Positions 1-6,209 of a DNA stretch of 6,784 nucleotides are shown piece after piece; the stretch's first letter is position 1; each line of letters starts with the position of its first letter. The position numbers and the translations under genes were made by a program. The notes beneath the pieces are model-generated. The model made no database searches and was not told the DNA's origin. It saw only the letters and a program-made list of their open reading frames with translations. Source of the DNA: Bacteroidota bacterium (GTDB lineage: Bacteria; Bacteroidota; Bacteroidia; Bacteroidales; UBA12481); the NCBI GenBank assembly GCA_030592205.1, contig JAUVKA010000223.1, positions 1-6,784 of the forward strand. The letters are read 5' to 3'.

Positions 1-393
1 AAGGATCCATTATTGATTTATAAATTGGAATCATTTGAACTGTTCAAAACTATGACAGATAAGGTGAACAGAGATGTGGTTTCTCTGCTGATGAAAGGAA
101 AGATCCCAATTCGCGAACCGGAGCAGGTGAGGGAGGCCCAATCAAGGAGAAAGCTGGACATGAGTAAGTATGAAACCAGCAAAACGGATATGCCATCATA
201 TAGTTCTTCTGACAGTTCAGGTGATCCATCTGCCCGTCAAGGTCAGAAAAAAGTTCAGCCTGTGCGTGTGGAGAAGAAAGTCGGACGAAATGATCCATGT
301 CCTTGTGGCAGCGGGAAGAAGTATAAGTATTGTCATGGCAGGGCCGGTGGTGATCAAACCCAAGCCCAAGCAATTGAGACTGAGACAAACTAG
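1..393 (+). CDS. secA: SecA preprotein translocase ATPase, C-terminal fragment
   Basis: This is the 3' end of secA, the ATPase that pushes unfolded preproteins through the SecYEG channel at the inner membrane. The reading frame is open from base 1, so the gene begins outside the window; the first codons (KDPLLIYKLESFELF) match the end of the helical scaffold domain, where E. coli SecA has a KDP...YKRESF segment. A low-complexity, charged and Ser-rich linker follows (about 160-280). The tail is a SEC-C zinc motif, GRNDPCPCGSGKKYKYCHG, with ligands Cys at 298-300, 304-306 and 331-333 and His at 334-336; in the family this binds SecB and phospholipids. The short polar tail ends in TAG. The gene converges on dapA with 29 bases between them. 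An apparent TTG start at base 13 is an internal Leu codon. Identity is very secure. Confidence 0.96.
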   Translation, partial: KDPLLIYKLESFELFKTMTDKVNRDVVSLLMKGKIPIREPEQVREAQSRRKLDMSKYETSKTDMPSYSSSDSSGDPSARQGQKKVQPVRVEKKVGRNDPCPCGSGKKYKYCHGRAGGDQTQAQAIETETN

Positions 394-422
394 TATATTC
401 CAAACAAAGCTGAGAAACGAAA

Positions 423-1319
423 CTAATCGACAGCAAGAAGGATTTTACTGCACAATTCCTGTATTTTCTGATGTGTTTTTCTTCTTATAGGAACCAATGG
501 TAATCTTACAAACTTTTCGGCAAGTTCAAGGTGATCCAGAACAGCCTTTATGCCAGCCGGATTACCATCCTGGAAGATATATTTAATCAATTCCAAGAGC
601 TCATAATGGATCTTTCTGGCTGATACATAGTCGCCCTCAAGACCAAAGCGTACCATATTACTCATTTTTGATGGGAAGCCATTTGCAATAACAGAAATCA
701 CCCCTTTTGCACCAAGAGCCATCAAGGGTAAAGCAAATGAATCATCTCCGGAAATCATGGCAAAGTCTTTAGGCTTATTTCTAATGATCTCCATAATCGC
801 ATTTAAATTCCCTGATGCTTCCTTGGTGGCAACAATATTCTCAAAATCCTCGGCCAGACTAAGGGTGGTTTCAGGGCTGATCATCGATCCCGTACGGCTA
901 GGTACATTGTACAGGATTATTGGTACCGGACATGCATTGGCAATAGCTTGATAATGACTATAAATCCCCTTTTGACTTGGCTTATTATAATATGGGCTAA
1001 CTGATAAAACACCAGAAATTCCGAAAAAGTCCTGAGCCTCAATTTGATCAACTACTGAGGATGTGTTGTTTCCGCCAATGCCAAGAACGACTGGACAGTT
1101 TCCGTCATTGACTTTTAAGATATGTTCAGTAACTGCCTCCTTTTCGTCCTTGCTAAGAACAACAGATTCTCCGGTTGTGCCCATGACAACCAAATAGTCC
1201 ACATTGCCTGTAAGAACATGGTTCACAACTTTGGTAAGTGAGTTAAAATCGATTTCACCATCAGTGGTGAAGGGAGTAACCAGGGCTACCCCGGTTCCTG
1301 AGAAAAGGTGAGTTTTCAT
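423..1319 (-). CDS. dapA: 4-hydroxy-tetrahydrodipicolinate synthase (DapA)
   Basis: DapA condenses pyruvate with aspartate semialdehyde, the first committed step of the diaminopimelate/lysine pathway, in the cytoplasm. At 298 residues it has normal family length (about 290-300) as a single TIM barrel. Visible active-site features are GTTGES at 47-52, which binds the pyruvate carboxylate; PYYNKP at 109-114; the catalytic Tyr137 in LYNVPSRTG with Arg142 for the second substrate; the Schiff-base Lys166 in ATKEASGN; and GDD at 191-193. These line up with E. coli Thr44/45, Tyr107, Tyr133, Arg138 and Lys161. The ATG start lies one base after the TGA of the upstream DUF6913-like gene (TGA-G-ATG), so translational coupling is likely. 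It is the last gene of the ligA operon and ends in TAG, tail to tail with secA. N-acetylneuraminate lyase and other class I aldolase relatives are possible in principle, but the Arg in SRTG and the full motif set favour DapA. Confidence 0.95.
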   Translation of the reverse strand: MKTHLFSGTGVALVTPFTTDGEIDFNSLTKVVNHVLTGNVDYLVVMGTTGESVVLSKDEKEAVTEHILKVNDGNCPVVLGIGGNNTSSVVDQIEAQDFFGISGVLSVSPYYNKPSQKGIYSHYQAIANACPVPIILYNVPSRTGSMISPETTLSLAEDFENIVATKEASGNLNAIMEIIRNKPKDFAMISGDDSFALPLMALGAKGVISVIANGFPSKMSNMVRFGLEGDYVSARKIHYELLELIKYIFQDGNPAGIKAVLDHLELAEKFVRLPLVPIRRKTHQKIQELCSKILLAVD

Positions 1320-1320
1320 C

Positions 1321-1926
1321 TCAAAAAAGTTTTAGATCAGATTTATTGATTTCCTTACCTGTTTTTGGTGCTCCTATACTATTCAGATATTTATAAAGGT
1401 TTTCCGTGAGATTTTCAAGGGGAGATGATTCATCCAATTCAATCCCAAAATCAACAATTTCCCGACCTTCACTAACTCGTCCCGCTACCATTTTTGAGGA
1501 TGTGGATAAAATTATGTCGTAAAGAGTAAAGTTTGGGCTGCGATCCAGAAAGAAAATAATATCATATTCCTGATCAAGGAAGGGCTGAATCACCACCTTC
1601 TTAACTTGTCCCCAGCGATTAACCTCGTCACTTGCAATCAGGTATACCAAGCCACCCGGAAACTGTCGGTCAAATTCAAATTGATTGAAGCTATCACGCT
1701 GATCCAGAATAAGAGCCGTCAGGCTGATAGATACGCCCTCCTTTTTTATCCTTTTATGAAAACCTGAAACTATTCGAATTAGGCTGCTCTCGCGAAAATC
1801 GGCAATAATCCCAATTTTTTTCGCTTTGTGCAAAGCGATGAATTGAGGTTCAGACCTGTCCTTTTTGTATTGTTTCCATTTATGTGGAAGCAATACCTTG
1901 TCTTGAATAAATGAAACTAAACTCAC
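1321..1926 (-). CDS. DUF6913-like protein of unknown function
   Basis: This 201-residue cytoplasmic-looking protein has no signal peptide and no membrane segment. I recognise it, with moderate confidence, as the DUF6913 type found in Bacteroidota: a basic N-terminal helix (about 5-26), a hydrophobic strand KKIGIIADF at 36-44, then YDIIFFLDRS at 121-130 followed by STSSKMVAGR at 141-150, the usual place of a 'S.AKF.VG' segment, and a final acidic helix (about 165-183). The alternating strands and helices suggest a small alpha/beta fold. No catalytic motif is evident and I assign no function. The start is GTG at 1926-1924; it is the only plausible one, because the frame upstream meets the ligA stop within 15 bases and an ATG at 1937-1935 opens a frame that closes after four codons. 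It lies 12 bases downstream of ligA and 1 base upstream of dapA, so the three are almost certainly co-transcribed. It ends in TGA. Confidence 0.8.
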   Translation of the reverse strand: MSLVSFIQDKVLLPHKWKQYKKDRSEPQFIALHKAKKIGIIADFRESSLIRIVSGFHKRIKKEGVSISLTALILDQRDSFNQFEFDRQFPGGLVYLIASDEVNRWGQVKKVVIQPFLDQEYDIIFFLDRSPNFTLYDIILSTSSKMVAGRVSEGREIVDFGIELDESSPLENLTENLYKYLNSIGAPKTGKEINKSDLKLF

Positions 1927-1938
1927 AACACAAACATA

Positions 1939-3951
1939 TTAAAATTTATGATCAATCATTACCAGGAATTCATCTTCACTAATGATTGGGATTCCTAATT
2001 TTTTTGCTTTTTCTTGTTTTCCCGGTCCCATGTTTGCACCGGCAATCAGCCCGGAGGTTTTTGCAGATATTGATCCGGTATTCCTGCCGCCGTACTCTTC
2101 TATGAGGTTTTTAAGTTCATTCCTGGAAAGCTTTTGGAAAATACCAGAAACTACAAATGATTTTCCTTCCAGTATATTATTGCGAATCAATCCAGTATCA
2201 TCAATTTTCATCTGTAAGCCCAGTTCGGATAAACGATTTACCATAGCCATATTTTGTTCCAGTTGGAAGTAACTAAGAAGGCTGTCAGCTATTCTCTCTC
2301 CAATCTCATTTACTTCCAATAATCTTTCCCGGCTAGCTCCAATTATTCCATTCATGGACTTTAAAGATTGTGCCAGCCGTTTGGCCACAGTTTCCCCAAC
2401 AAATCTTATTCCTATGCCATAAAGCACTCTGGGAAAGGGTACTTGTTTCGAAGATTCGAGAGATTCAAGTATGTTTGATGTAGATTTATCACCCAGACCT
2501 TCAAGTCCAGCCAAATCCGATGTAGTAAGATCGTATAAGTCGGCAGGAGTTCTTATTAAACCATTTTGAAAAAGCAGATTAACAGTTTCTTGTCCCAGTC
2601 CATCAATATTTAAAGCTTTCCGACTGATGAAATGTTCGATTCTGCCTTTGATCTGAGGAGGACAGTTCAAGTCATTTGGACAATAATGGCGTACTTCTCC
2701 GGGTTCACGTATCAAGGTGGTTCCGCATTCCGGACAAGCAGTGATGAATTCTACAGCTGAGGTGAATATCTGTCGTTTGTCAATATTAACGCTAATTATT
2801 TTGGGTATTATTTCTCCCCCCTTTTCGATTCTTACCAAATCATTAAAGTGCAAATCCAGCATCCTTATTTGGTCGGCATTGTGAATGGAAGCTCTTTTAA
2901 CAGTTGTGCCGGCAAGTAAAACTGGCTTCAGATTGGCTACAGGAGTTACTGTGCCGGTTCTTCCAACCTGAAAATCAACAGATTCTAAAAGAGTTTCAAC
3001 TTGCTCAGCCGGGAATTTATATGAAATTGCCCAACGAGGAGACTTTGCGGTAAATCCCAAAACCCGCTGCTGGCTCAATTCATTTAATTTGATAACAACA
3101 CCATCAATTTCAAAGGGAAGATCTTTTCTGGCTGATTGCCAATGATCAATAAACGTTAGAACTCCTTCAAGGCTGTTGTGCAACTCAAAATATTCAGGAA
3201 TTTTAAAACCCCACTCACGTGCTTTTTGTAAGTTCTCGAAATGTGTTGAATGCAATAAATTCTCTCCGGCTAAATGATAAAGGAAGCAATCAAGCGGTCT
3301 GCGGGCAACCTGCGAAGAGTTAATCATTTTCAGACTTCCTGAAGCCGCATTTCTGGGGTTTGCAAAGTTGGTTTCTCCAGCTTCGATCCTTGCCATATTC
3401 AATTTAGAAAAACCCTCTTTTGGCATAAAAATCTCACCTCTGATTTCAAACTCTTCCGGGAAATCATTTCCTGTGAGTATTAAGGGAATACTCCGAATTG
3501 TTTTTACGTTTTCTGTTACATCATCCCCCTGCACGCCATCTCCCCTGGTAACACCGTAAACCAGCCTTCCATTTATGTATGTCAGGCTTATGGCTGTTCC
3601 ATCATACTTTAACTCACATACGTAGGTGTATTCACTGGTCAGGTTCTTTTTTACTCTTTGGTCAAATTCTATTAGTTCATCAGTGGAATATGTATTCCCA
3701 AGTGATAACATTGGATATTTATGCTGTCGTTGCACAAACTCCTGGTTGCTGTCATTTCCAACACGATGAGTGGGAGATAGTTGATCATCGAATTCAGGAT
3801 GCGCTCTTTCTAAGCGCTCCAGTTCCTTCATCAAATGGTCGAATTCATAATCAGACACAAGTGGCTCATTAAGAACGTAATACTGCCTGTTGTGAAAGTT
3901 CAGTTTTTCTCTGAGTTCTTTGATTTTTGTATGAACCCGATGTTTATCCAT
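1939..3951 (-). CDS. ligA: NAD+-dependent DNA ligase LigA
   Basis: LigA seals nicks in duplex DNA during replication and repair, using NAD+ to form a ligase-AMP intermediate. The 670 residues match the usual bacterial length (E. coli 671) and all domains are present. Domain Ia is at about 5-65, with YY at 24-25 and SDYEFD at 33-38 for NMN contact. The nucleotidyltransferase domain has the adenylated Lys115 in KYDG, RGDGVQGDD at 136-144, EIRGEIFMP at 169-177, FEIDGVVIK at 280-288 and WAISYKFP at 307-314. The OB fold spans about 320-400. The zinc finger has Cys406, Cys409, Cys424 and Cys430, and the helix-hairpin-helix repeats lie at about 445-580. The C-terminal BRCT domain is at about 592-668, with GG at 621-622. 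The ATG start is preceded by a purine run (AAAAGAG). It is the first gene of the ligA-DUF6913-dapA operon, divergent from the cobalamin riboswitch, and ends in TAA. Confidence 0.98.
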   Translation of the reverse strand: MDKHRVHTKIKELREKLNFHNRQYYVLNEPLVSDYEFDHLMKELERLERAHPEFDDQLSPTHRVGNDSNQEFVQRQHKYPMLSLGNTYSTDELIEFDQRVKKNLTSEYTYVCELKYDGTAISLTYINGRLVYGVTRGDGVQGDDVTENVKTIRSIPLILTGNDFPEEFEIRGEIFMPKEGFSKLNMARIEAGETNFANPRNAASGSLKMINSSQVARRPLDCFLYHLAGENLLHSTHFENLQKAREWGFKIPEYFELHNSLEGVLTFIDHWQSARKDLPFEIDGVVIKLNELSQQRVLGFTAKSPRWAISYKFPAEQVETLLESVDFQVGRTGTVTPVANLKPVLLAGTTVKRASIHNADQIRMLDLHFNDLVRIEKGGEIIPKIISVNIDKRQIFTSAVEFITACPECGTTLIREPGEVRHYCPNDLNCPPQIKGRIEHFISRKALNIDGLGQETVNLLFQNGLIRTPADLYDLTTSDLAGLEGLGDKSTSNILESLESSKQVPFPRVLYGIGIRFVGETVAKRLAQSLKSMNGIIGASRERLLEVNEIGERIADSLLSYFQLEQNMAMVNRLSELGLQMKIDDTGLIRNNILEGKSFVVSGIFQKLSRNELKNLIEEYGGRNTGSISAKTSGLIAGANMGPGKQEKAKKLGIPIISEDEFLVMIDHKF

Positions 3952-4007
3952 CTCTTTTAGTTTGTGCTTAAAAATACTAATTCAAATTTGAAATATTTTT
4001 CTCTTAG

Positions 4008-4040
4008 CTTGATCAGCAAGAATATTTTTAATTACTTTTA
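4008..4040 (+). promoter_or_regulatory. Candidate Bacteroidetes-type promoter for the B12 operon
   Basis: CTTG at 4008-4011 and TACTTTTA at 4033-4040 resemble the Bacteroidetes primary sigma factor elements TTTG (-33) and TAnnTTTG (-7), with one mismatch each and a 21-base spacer. Transcription would begin around 4044-4047, which coincides with the first base of the riboswitch P1 helix (4045). That agreement is the main support; the boxes alone are common in AT-rich DNA. Confidence 0.4.
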
Positions 4041-4044
4041 CACC

Positions 4045-4217
4045 GTATTGGTTTGCCTGGACTGGTCGGTTCAGGCGAATAATTGGGAACCGGGTGAGAA
4101 TCCCGGGCAGTTTCCGCTGCTGTAAGCCCTGCATACCTTTTTGATATCCTGGCCACTGTTCTTGTAAGGAATGGGAAGGCGTTAAAAAGGGGGGCAAGCC
4201 AGAAGACCTGCCAATGC
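4045..4217 (+). promoter_or_regulatory. Cobalamin riboswitch (aptamer domain)
   Basis: This RNA element senses a B12 form and controls the gene downstream. Its conserved blocks occur in the right order: GGGAAC at 4085-4090 followed by GGGTGAGAATCCC at 4092-4104 (the GGUGnnAAUCC block); CCGCTGCTGTAA at 4114-4125; GCCACTG at 4152-4158; GGGAAGG at 4173-4179; and the 3' B12 box AGCCAGAAGACCTGCC at 4197-4212. Supporting helices are P1 4045-4051/4211-4217 (7 pairs, one G-U), a local hairpin 4055-4059/4072-4076, the hairpin 4090-4094/4102-4106, the L5 hairpin 4107-4110/4117-4120 with loop TTTCCG, and a peripheral stem 4136-4142/4184-4190. The GCCACTG/GGGAAGG periphery suggests an adenosylcobalamin-type class, by inference. 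It lies directly upstream of a TonB-dependent receptor and reads on the same strand, so B12 should repress the receptor. Confidence 0.95.
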
Positions 4218-4225
4218 TTTTTATA

Positions 4226-4253
4226 CCTAGTGGTTCGGAATAAACCTTAAAGG
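4226..4253 (+). promoter_or_regulatory. Riboswitch expression platform: P13-like hairpin pairing with the ribosome binding site
   Basis: An imperfect hairpin can form from 4226-4228/4251-4253, 4229-4230/4247-4248 (A-U plus G-U) and 4232-4235/4243-4246. Its loop, CGGAATA (4236-4242), contains CGGAA, which is complementary to UUCCG (4112-4116) in the aptamer L5 loop. This is the arrangement expected of the L5-L13 kissing loop of cobalamin riboswitches. The 3' arm includes AGG of the putative ribosome binding site, so B12 binding would lock it away and block translation. No U-run terminator precedes the gene, which also favours translational control. The pairing was worked out by eye. Confidence 0.6.
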
Positions 4254-4254
4254 A
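4250..4254 (+). promoter_or_regulatory. Putative ribosome binding site of the btuB-like gene
   Basis: AAGGA ends two bases before the ATG at 4257. The spacing is shorter than ideal, but it is the only purine-rich match near the start. It is notable mainly because its AGG can pair with CCU at 4226-4228 in the riboswitch expression platform. Confidence 0.5.
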
Positions 4255-4256
4255 AT

Positions 4257-6209
4257 ATGAGCAAGATTTCATTTAAATATGGCATCATTCTACTGAGTTT
4301 GTTTTCTTCTTCTGTATGTTTTGCACAGAAGGTGGATTACTCTTTGCGTGAAATTCAGGTGCAGGCAAATCTTCAGACATACTACGACGAAGATACCCGT
4401 CGGGATGTATTGGATTCAGTGCTGCTAAGCCGTTATACCTTTTCAGATCTTGGGGATGTGCTTCGTCAACAAGGTGGAATTGTAGTTTCATCCTATGGGA
4501 GCAGGGGATCCCTGGCTGGGATCAAGATAAGGGGGACAGGCGCCAATCATACTCATTTTAACTGGAATGGTATTCCCGTAAATTCCTTAACTACAGGAAC
4601 TTTAGATGCTTCTCTAATCCCTGCCGGATTTATGCAGTCGGTAGCCATTACTAAAGGTGCATCCGGAGTACTGGCAGGGAATTCAAGTTTCGGTGGAGCA
4701 ATCTACCTTGATAATTCTCCGAACTGGGAAAATAAATATAGTATTAGTATGATGTCGGAACTGGGAAGTTTCGGATACCGGGCCTGGATGCCGATGGTTC
4801 TTTTTTCAACTGACCATATTCAATACAGAGCAAGTTTTCAATATCTAAAATCGGATAATAATTTTGCCTATACAGATATATATAGGCCTGGTTCCCCTTT
4901 AGTAGTCCAGAAAAATGACAGTCTGGCTCAATGGGGACTGATCCAAAACTTGTTCGTCAGATTAAAGGGTAACACAGAAATCCATATAGGCTTGTGGTTG
5001 CAAGATAAGGATAAGGATATCCCGGCTGTGATGGGATCATACCTGGCTGCTCCTGCCAGGCAATCCGACCGTTCTCAGAAAAGCTATCTGAAGCTGACAA
5101 AAGTATTGAGAAGTTCCCGCATTTTGTTGCAATTAGGCTACTTGAATGATAGTTTACAATATACTAAGATGACGCCTGATAATTCAGGTAATCTCCTTAT
5201 TGATTCTCATATAAAAACAAGTAGTCTATATACCCGCTCTGAATGGAGATGGTTTTTTAATCCAAGGTTTACCCTTGATGTTGGGGTTCACTCTGAACAT
5301 CCCAGAGCCGTCGTAAATGCGTATGGATCAGTGAAAAAGGAAAATCGCGCCAGCCTGATTACCGCATTAAAATATCGATATGGATCGTGGATAGGGAATC
5401 TTGGCATCAGGAAAGAGTTTAACCCGTATAATCCGCCCAGACCTTTGATGTCGTTCGGACTATCATGGAAATCAAAGAATAATCAAAACATGATAAGGGG
5501 AAATATCTCTAACAAATTCAGAATTCCGAGTTTTAATGAAAGATATTGGCAGCCGGGAGGGAACCCTGACTTACTACCTGAATCAGGATGGGGAGGTGAG
5601 ATTGGCTGGAGATTGACAAAGCAGATTAGCAATAATTTCAAGAGTCAGATTGAACCGGTATTGTTTTACCAAAAAATCAGAAATTGGATACAGTGGGTTC
5701 CTGCTGAGGGTTATTGGTTTCCACAGAACCAGGATCTGATGACGAGCAGGGGATTTGAGTTAAACGGTCAGTCGCAGTTTAGTTCAGGGAAGTGGAATAT
5801 TGATTGGACTTATCAATATGCGTTTACTGATGCTCTGCAAGCAAAGTATGAAGATTCCGATAATTTTTCTTCTGTGATTTATGTACCGAAACATCAGGCA
5901 CTTACCGACTTAACAATTCAGTACCGGAATATAACAGCCGGTAGTAGTTATCAATTTACTAATAAAAGATTTACTAGTATTGATCAAAATCCTCTGTATA
6001 TACTTGATCCCATTCATCTTGTAAATCTACACACTTCCATAAAATGTCAATTGAGTCAGTTTGATCTTGAAGTTTATATCAGGATCAATAATCTTCTAAA
6101 TTATCAATATCAAATGATCAGATCTTATGCAACTCCGGGATTCTCCGGGATTCTTGGATTGAAGGTCAATTTTGTCAAATCTAAACAAACCAGAAAAAAT
6201 GAAAATTAG
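4257..6209 (+). CDS. btuB: TonB-dependent outer-membrane receptor, BtuB-like (vitamin B12 uptake)
   Basis: This 650-residue outer-membrane receptor should carry cobalamin into the periplasm using TonB energy. A Sec signal peptide covers residues 1-23 (basic start, hydrophobic core, VCFA then Q). A short segment, LREIQVQAN at 30-38, sits where BtuB has its TonB box. The plug domain follows (about 45-155), with IKIRGTGANHTHFNWNGIPV at 89-108 and ITKGASGVLAGNSSFGGAIY at 131-150, matching the BtuB pattern. The 22-strand-type barrel runs from about 160 to 639 and includes FRIPSFNERYW at 421-431 and NPDLLPES at 436-443. The last strand ends at Phe639, followed by an 11-residue polar tail, where most such barrels stop at the aromatic residue. 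There is no N-terminal carboxypeptidase-like extension, so it is not a SusC type. Length fits BtuB (about 610-650). Substrate is inferred from the riboswitch and the following BtuG-like gene; the fold alone would not distinguish cobalamin from siderophores. It ends in TAG, overlapping the next gene by 11 bases. Confidence 0.9.
   Translation: MSKISFKYGIILLSLFSSSVCFAQKVDYSLREIQVQANLQTYYDEDTRRDVLDSVLLSRYTFSDLGDVLRQQGGIVVSSYGSRGSLAGIKIRGTGANHTHFNWNGIPVNSLTTGTLDASLIPAGFMQSVAITKGASGVLAGNSSFGGAIYLDNSPNWENKYSISMMSELGSFGYRAWMPMVLFSTDHIQYRASFQYLKSDNNFAYTDIYRPGSPLVVQKNDSLAQWGLIQNLFVRLKGNTEIHIGLWLQDKDKDIPAVMGSYLAAPARQSDRSQKSYLKLTKVLRSSRILLQLGYLNDSLQYTKMTPDNSGNLLIDSHIKTSSLYTRSEWRWFFNPRFTLDVGVHSEHPRAVVNAYGSVKKENRASLITALKYRYGSWIGNLGIRKEFNPYNPPRPLMSFGLSWKSKNNQNMIRGNISNKFRIPSFNERYWQPGGNPDLLPESGWGGEIGWRLTKQISNNFKSQIEPVLFYQKIRNWIQWVPAEGYWFPQNQDLMTSRGFELNGQSQFSSGKWNIDWTYQYAFTDALQAKYEDSDNFSSVIYVPKHQALTDLTIQYRNITAGSSYQFTNKRFTSIDQNPLYILDPIHLVNLHTSIKCQLSQFDLEVYIRINNLLNYQYQMIRSYATPGFSGILGLKVNFVKSKQTRKNEN

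Noticed and set aside
391..426. Possible readthrough of the secA TAG to a TAA ten codons later
   Set aside because: SecA proteins normally end soon after the SEC-C motif, and the extra residues (YIPNKAEKRN) show no family pattern. TAG is also a clear natural stop in dapA and the receptor.
50..436. 128-codon minus-strand frame opposite the secA tail
   Set aside because: It is antisense to an unmistakable SEC-C coding sequence, and its product resembles no family I know.
170..490. 106-codon plus-strand frame overlapping secA and the end of dapA
   Set aside because: It is out of frame with secA in a confidently coding stretch and has no domain signal, so it is a frame shadow.
4153..4233. Complementarity CCACT (4153-4157) with AGTGG (4229-4233) as the riboswitch kissing loop
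   Set aside because: CCACT is part of the conserved GCCACTG element of the aptamer periphery, and AGTGG falls in a stem of the hairpin. The UUCCG/CGGAA pair involves the expected L5 loop and a hairpin loop that also controls the ribosome binding site, so it is the better model.
3982..4272. 96-codon open frame on the minus strand across the intergenic region
   Set aside because: It lies opposite the cobalamin riboswitch and the start of the receptor gene. Its predicted protein has no recognisable domain, and the RNA structure explains the sequence conservation.
6172..6198. TTG at 6172 as the start of the lipoprotein gene
   Set aside because: It would add nine polar residues before an otherwise standard lipoprotein signal. 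ATG at 6199 gives a signal of normal length ending in LASC.
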